Source of the DNA: an uncultured Verrucomicrobiales bacterium
GTDB taxonomy: Bacteria; Verrucomicrobiota; Verrucomicrobiia; Verrucomicrobiales; DEV007
DNA: 42,090 nt
Assembly (NCBI GenBank): GCA_943789025.1
Contig: CALSSN010000001.1
Location: 1 to 42,090 of the forward strand
Reading direction: 5' to 3'
The position numbers and the translations under genes are program-made. Numbering within the stretch: position 1 is the first letter of the stretch; every line of letters starts with the position of its first letter. Under the pieces are notes generated by a model. It saw only the letters and a program-made list of their open reading frames with translations, ran no database searches and was not told the DNA's origin. This document shows positions 40,962 through 42,090 of this stretch, piece after piece.

Positions 40962-41429
40962 TTATATCTCTCTATTCGGTAATGTCAGATGATTTCTGTC
41001 ACATTTCGACATTTTCTTTCTCCAAAGGAGTAGATTCTTACATTCCTCACCTGAATCATCACGTTTCGAAGTGGCAGAAGCCGCACTTTCCCCCTCCGGT
41101 TCAAAAGAAGTTCCACACCCACAACTCCGCGCCGCGTTGGGATTGATGATTTTGAATCCGCTGTCGCTTAAGGTGTCTTCATAATCGACACTGCTCCCCT
41201 TCACATAGGGGAGGCTCTCTTTGTCAATCAGGATACAGACCCCCTGCTCTTCGTGTAGACAATCCCCCTCCTCGGCACATGCGACCCGCATCACATACTG
41301 GAAGCCGGCGCACCCGCCACGATCCACCCCCAGTCGCAGGCCGCGCTTGCTCGATTTATCCTCGTTTTCCTCGGTTTCTGAGAGAAGTTTTTTTAAGGCA
41401 ATGACTGCGTTGTCGGTAATGGTAATCAT
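40962..41429 (-). CDS. HesB/IscA-family iron-sulfur cluster assembly protein
   Basis: 155 residues. MITITDNAVIALKKLLSETE opens an A-type Fe-S carrier. The three cluster-ligand cysteines are present: one in DRGGCAGFQYVMR and two in NPNAARSCGCGTSFEPEG. After the CGCGTSF end, where relatives normally stop, there is an additional tail of about 45 residues with two more cysteines and a basic end (SGEECKNLLLWRKKMSK). The tail may be real or may result from a base error near 41055. Such proteins pass [Fe-S] clusters to apo-enzymes. It stands divergent from mutL across 72 bp. Confidence 0.88.
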   Translation of the reverse strand: MITITDNAVIALKKLLSETEENEDKSSKRGLRLGVDRGGCAGFQYVMRVACAEEGDCLHEEQGVCILIDKESLPYVKGSSVDYEDTLSDSGFKIINPNAARSCGCGTSFEPEGESAASATSKRDDSGEECKNLLLWRKKMSKCDRNHLTLPNREI

Positions 41430-41501
41430 TGCAAATAAACTCAGCTTACCTTAGACCCCGGAGCTCCCCAACACAAGCATCTGAGTCCACCTTTTCACCT
41501 C

Positions 41502-42090
41502 ATGCCAACGATCCAGGTTCTCCCAGAAGATCTCGCCAGCCAGGTTGCTGCCGGTGAGGTCGTGGAAAGACCAGCCTGCAGCAATCAAGGAATTGATTGA
41601 AAACAGCCTCGATGCCGAGGCCCGAAATCTTCTCATCGAGATCGAAGGAGGAGGTGCAAGCCTTCTTCGCGTCTCCGACGATGGCTATGGGATGGAAAGA
41701 GAAGACGCGCTTCTTTCCATCAAGAGACATGCCACATCCAAGCTGAAGACGCGCGAAGATCTCGACCGCATCACAACCCTTGGTTTTCGAGGTGAGGCGA
41801 TCCCCAGCATCGCCTCCATCTCAAAATTCCGGCTGATGACCCGCAGGCACGACGCCGATTCCGGAGTCGAAATTCGGATCGATGGCGGAAAGTATCGAGA
41901 AGCACGTGACTACGGTGGCCCGCCTGGAACCGTGATCGAGGCTGCCAATCTTTTTTTCTGCGTTCCCGGAAGACGGAAATTTTCTGCGCACCGAAAGCAC
42001 CGAGGCAGGGCATGTGGAGGAGCAGGTCAAACTCCACGCCATCGCATCTTTCGACGTCGGCTTCACCTTGCAGAAAAACCGCCGCGAGAT
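41502..42090 (+). CDS. mutL: DNA mismatch repair protein MutL (partial, two frameshifts)
   Basis: The N-terminal GHKL ATPase region is visible; the rest lies off the window. Start MPTIQVLPEDLASQVAAGEV, VERPA. Then after a one-base shift near 41574: KELIENSLDAEARNLLIEIE (motif I, with the catalytic Glu and Mg-binding Asn), VSDDGYGMEREDALLSIKRH (motif II) and TLGFRGEAIPSIASIS (motif III). NLFFCVPGRRKF then passes another shift (one T too many near 41981-41984) into LRTESTEAGHVEEQVKLHAI. Usual homologues have Asn-Val-Pro-Ala where this has Cys-Val-Pro-Gly. MutL couples MutS mismatch recognition to repair. If the frameshifts are real the strain would be a mutator, but sequence error is likelier. 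Confidence 0.9.

Overview
The window looks like the chromosome of a member of the Verrucomicrobia, or a close relative in the Planctomycetes/Verrucomicrobia group. The best evidence is the paired gene for a Planctomycete-type cytochrome c protein (PSCyt1/PSCyt2/PSD1) and a Tat-exported DUF1501 protein, a DUF6807 ('PmoA-like') gene, and membrane proteins with glycine runs and long disordered parts. The base composition is moderately GC-rich and most genes lack a strong Shine-Dalgarno sequence. The assignment is inference; no 16S gene is present.

Layout. 1-6.6 kb: a partial murA, thrC, a complete IS1380-like element inserted exactly at the fumC stop codon, fumC, a lone rpsN and an FmdB zinc-ribbon gene. 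6.6-11 kb: a CorC/HlyC-type membrane protein and alaS. 11-16.4 kb: a minus-strand cluster of a PAS-AraC regulator, the PSD1 cytochrome protein and the DUF1501 protein. 16.6-21 kb: an accessory, partly decayed stretch with two or three gene relics, a DUF2071/ADP-ribosylglycohydrolase operon, a SAM-clan riboswitch with terminator, a small orphan ORF and an AT-rich patch with DnaA-box-like sites. 21-28.9 kb: transport genes (NhaC antiporter, MscS channel, amino-acid permease with an overlapping esterase gene, CstA) and an azurin-like cupredoxin. 29-31.6 kb: a membrane protein, a HAD-like protein and a DUF6807 protein. 32-36.8 kb: a very long disordered single-pass membrane protein and an FHA/coiled-coil protein. 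36.8-42 kb: a PtsN-like EIIA, argS, tRNA-Pro(CGG) followed by a tandem repeat array, a membrane protein, a HesB/IscA protein and the start of mutL.

The most notable structure is at 39.35-39.98 kb. A tRNA-Pro gene is followed by two identical copies and one diverged copy of a 191-bp unit. Each unit begins with the last 19 nt of the tRNA, including CCA, and the units carry arginine-rich reading frames. This closely resembles the architecture of the E. coli tyrT distal region (rtT RNA / Tpr). The second notable feature is the SAM-clan riboswitch plus terminator ahead of a small, unrecognised gene instead of a methionine gene.

A caution: thrC, alaS (four times), the PAS-AraC gene, the amino-acid permease gene and mutL (twice) are each broken by one-base indels, nearly all single extra bases and mostly in short homopolymers. 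Several of these genes are essential or core, so sequencing or assembly error is the simplest explanation. The relics at 16.6-17.3 and 19.1-19.4 kb look like true decay, because they carry stop codons as well as shifts.
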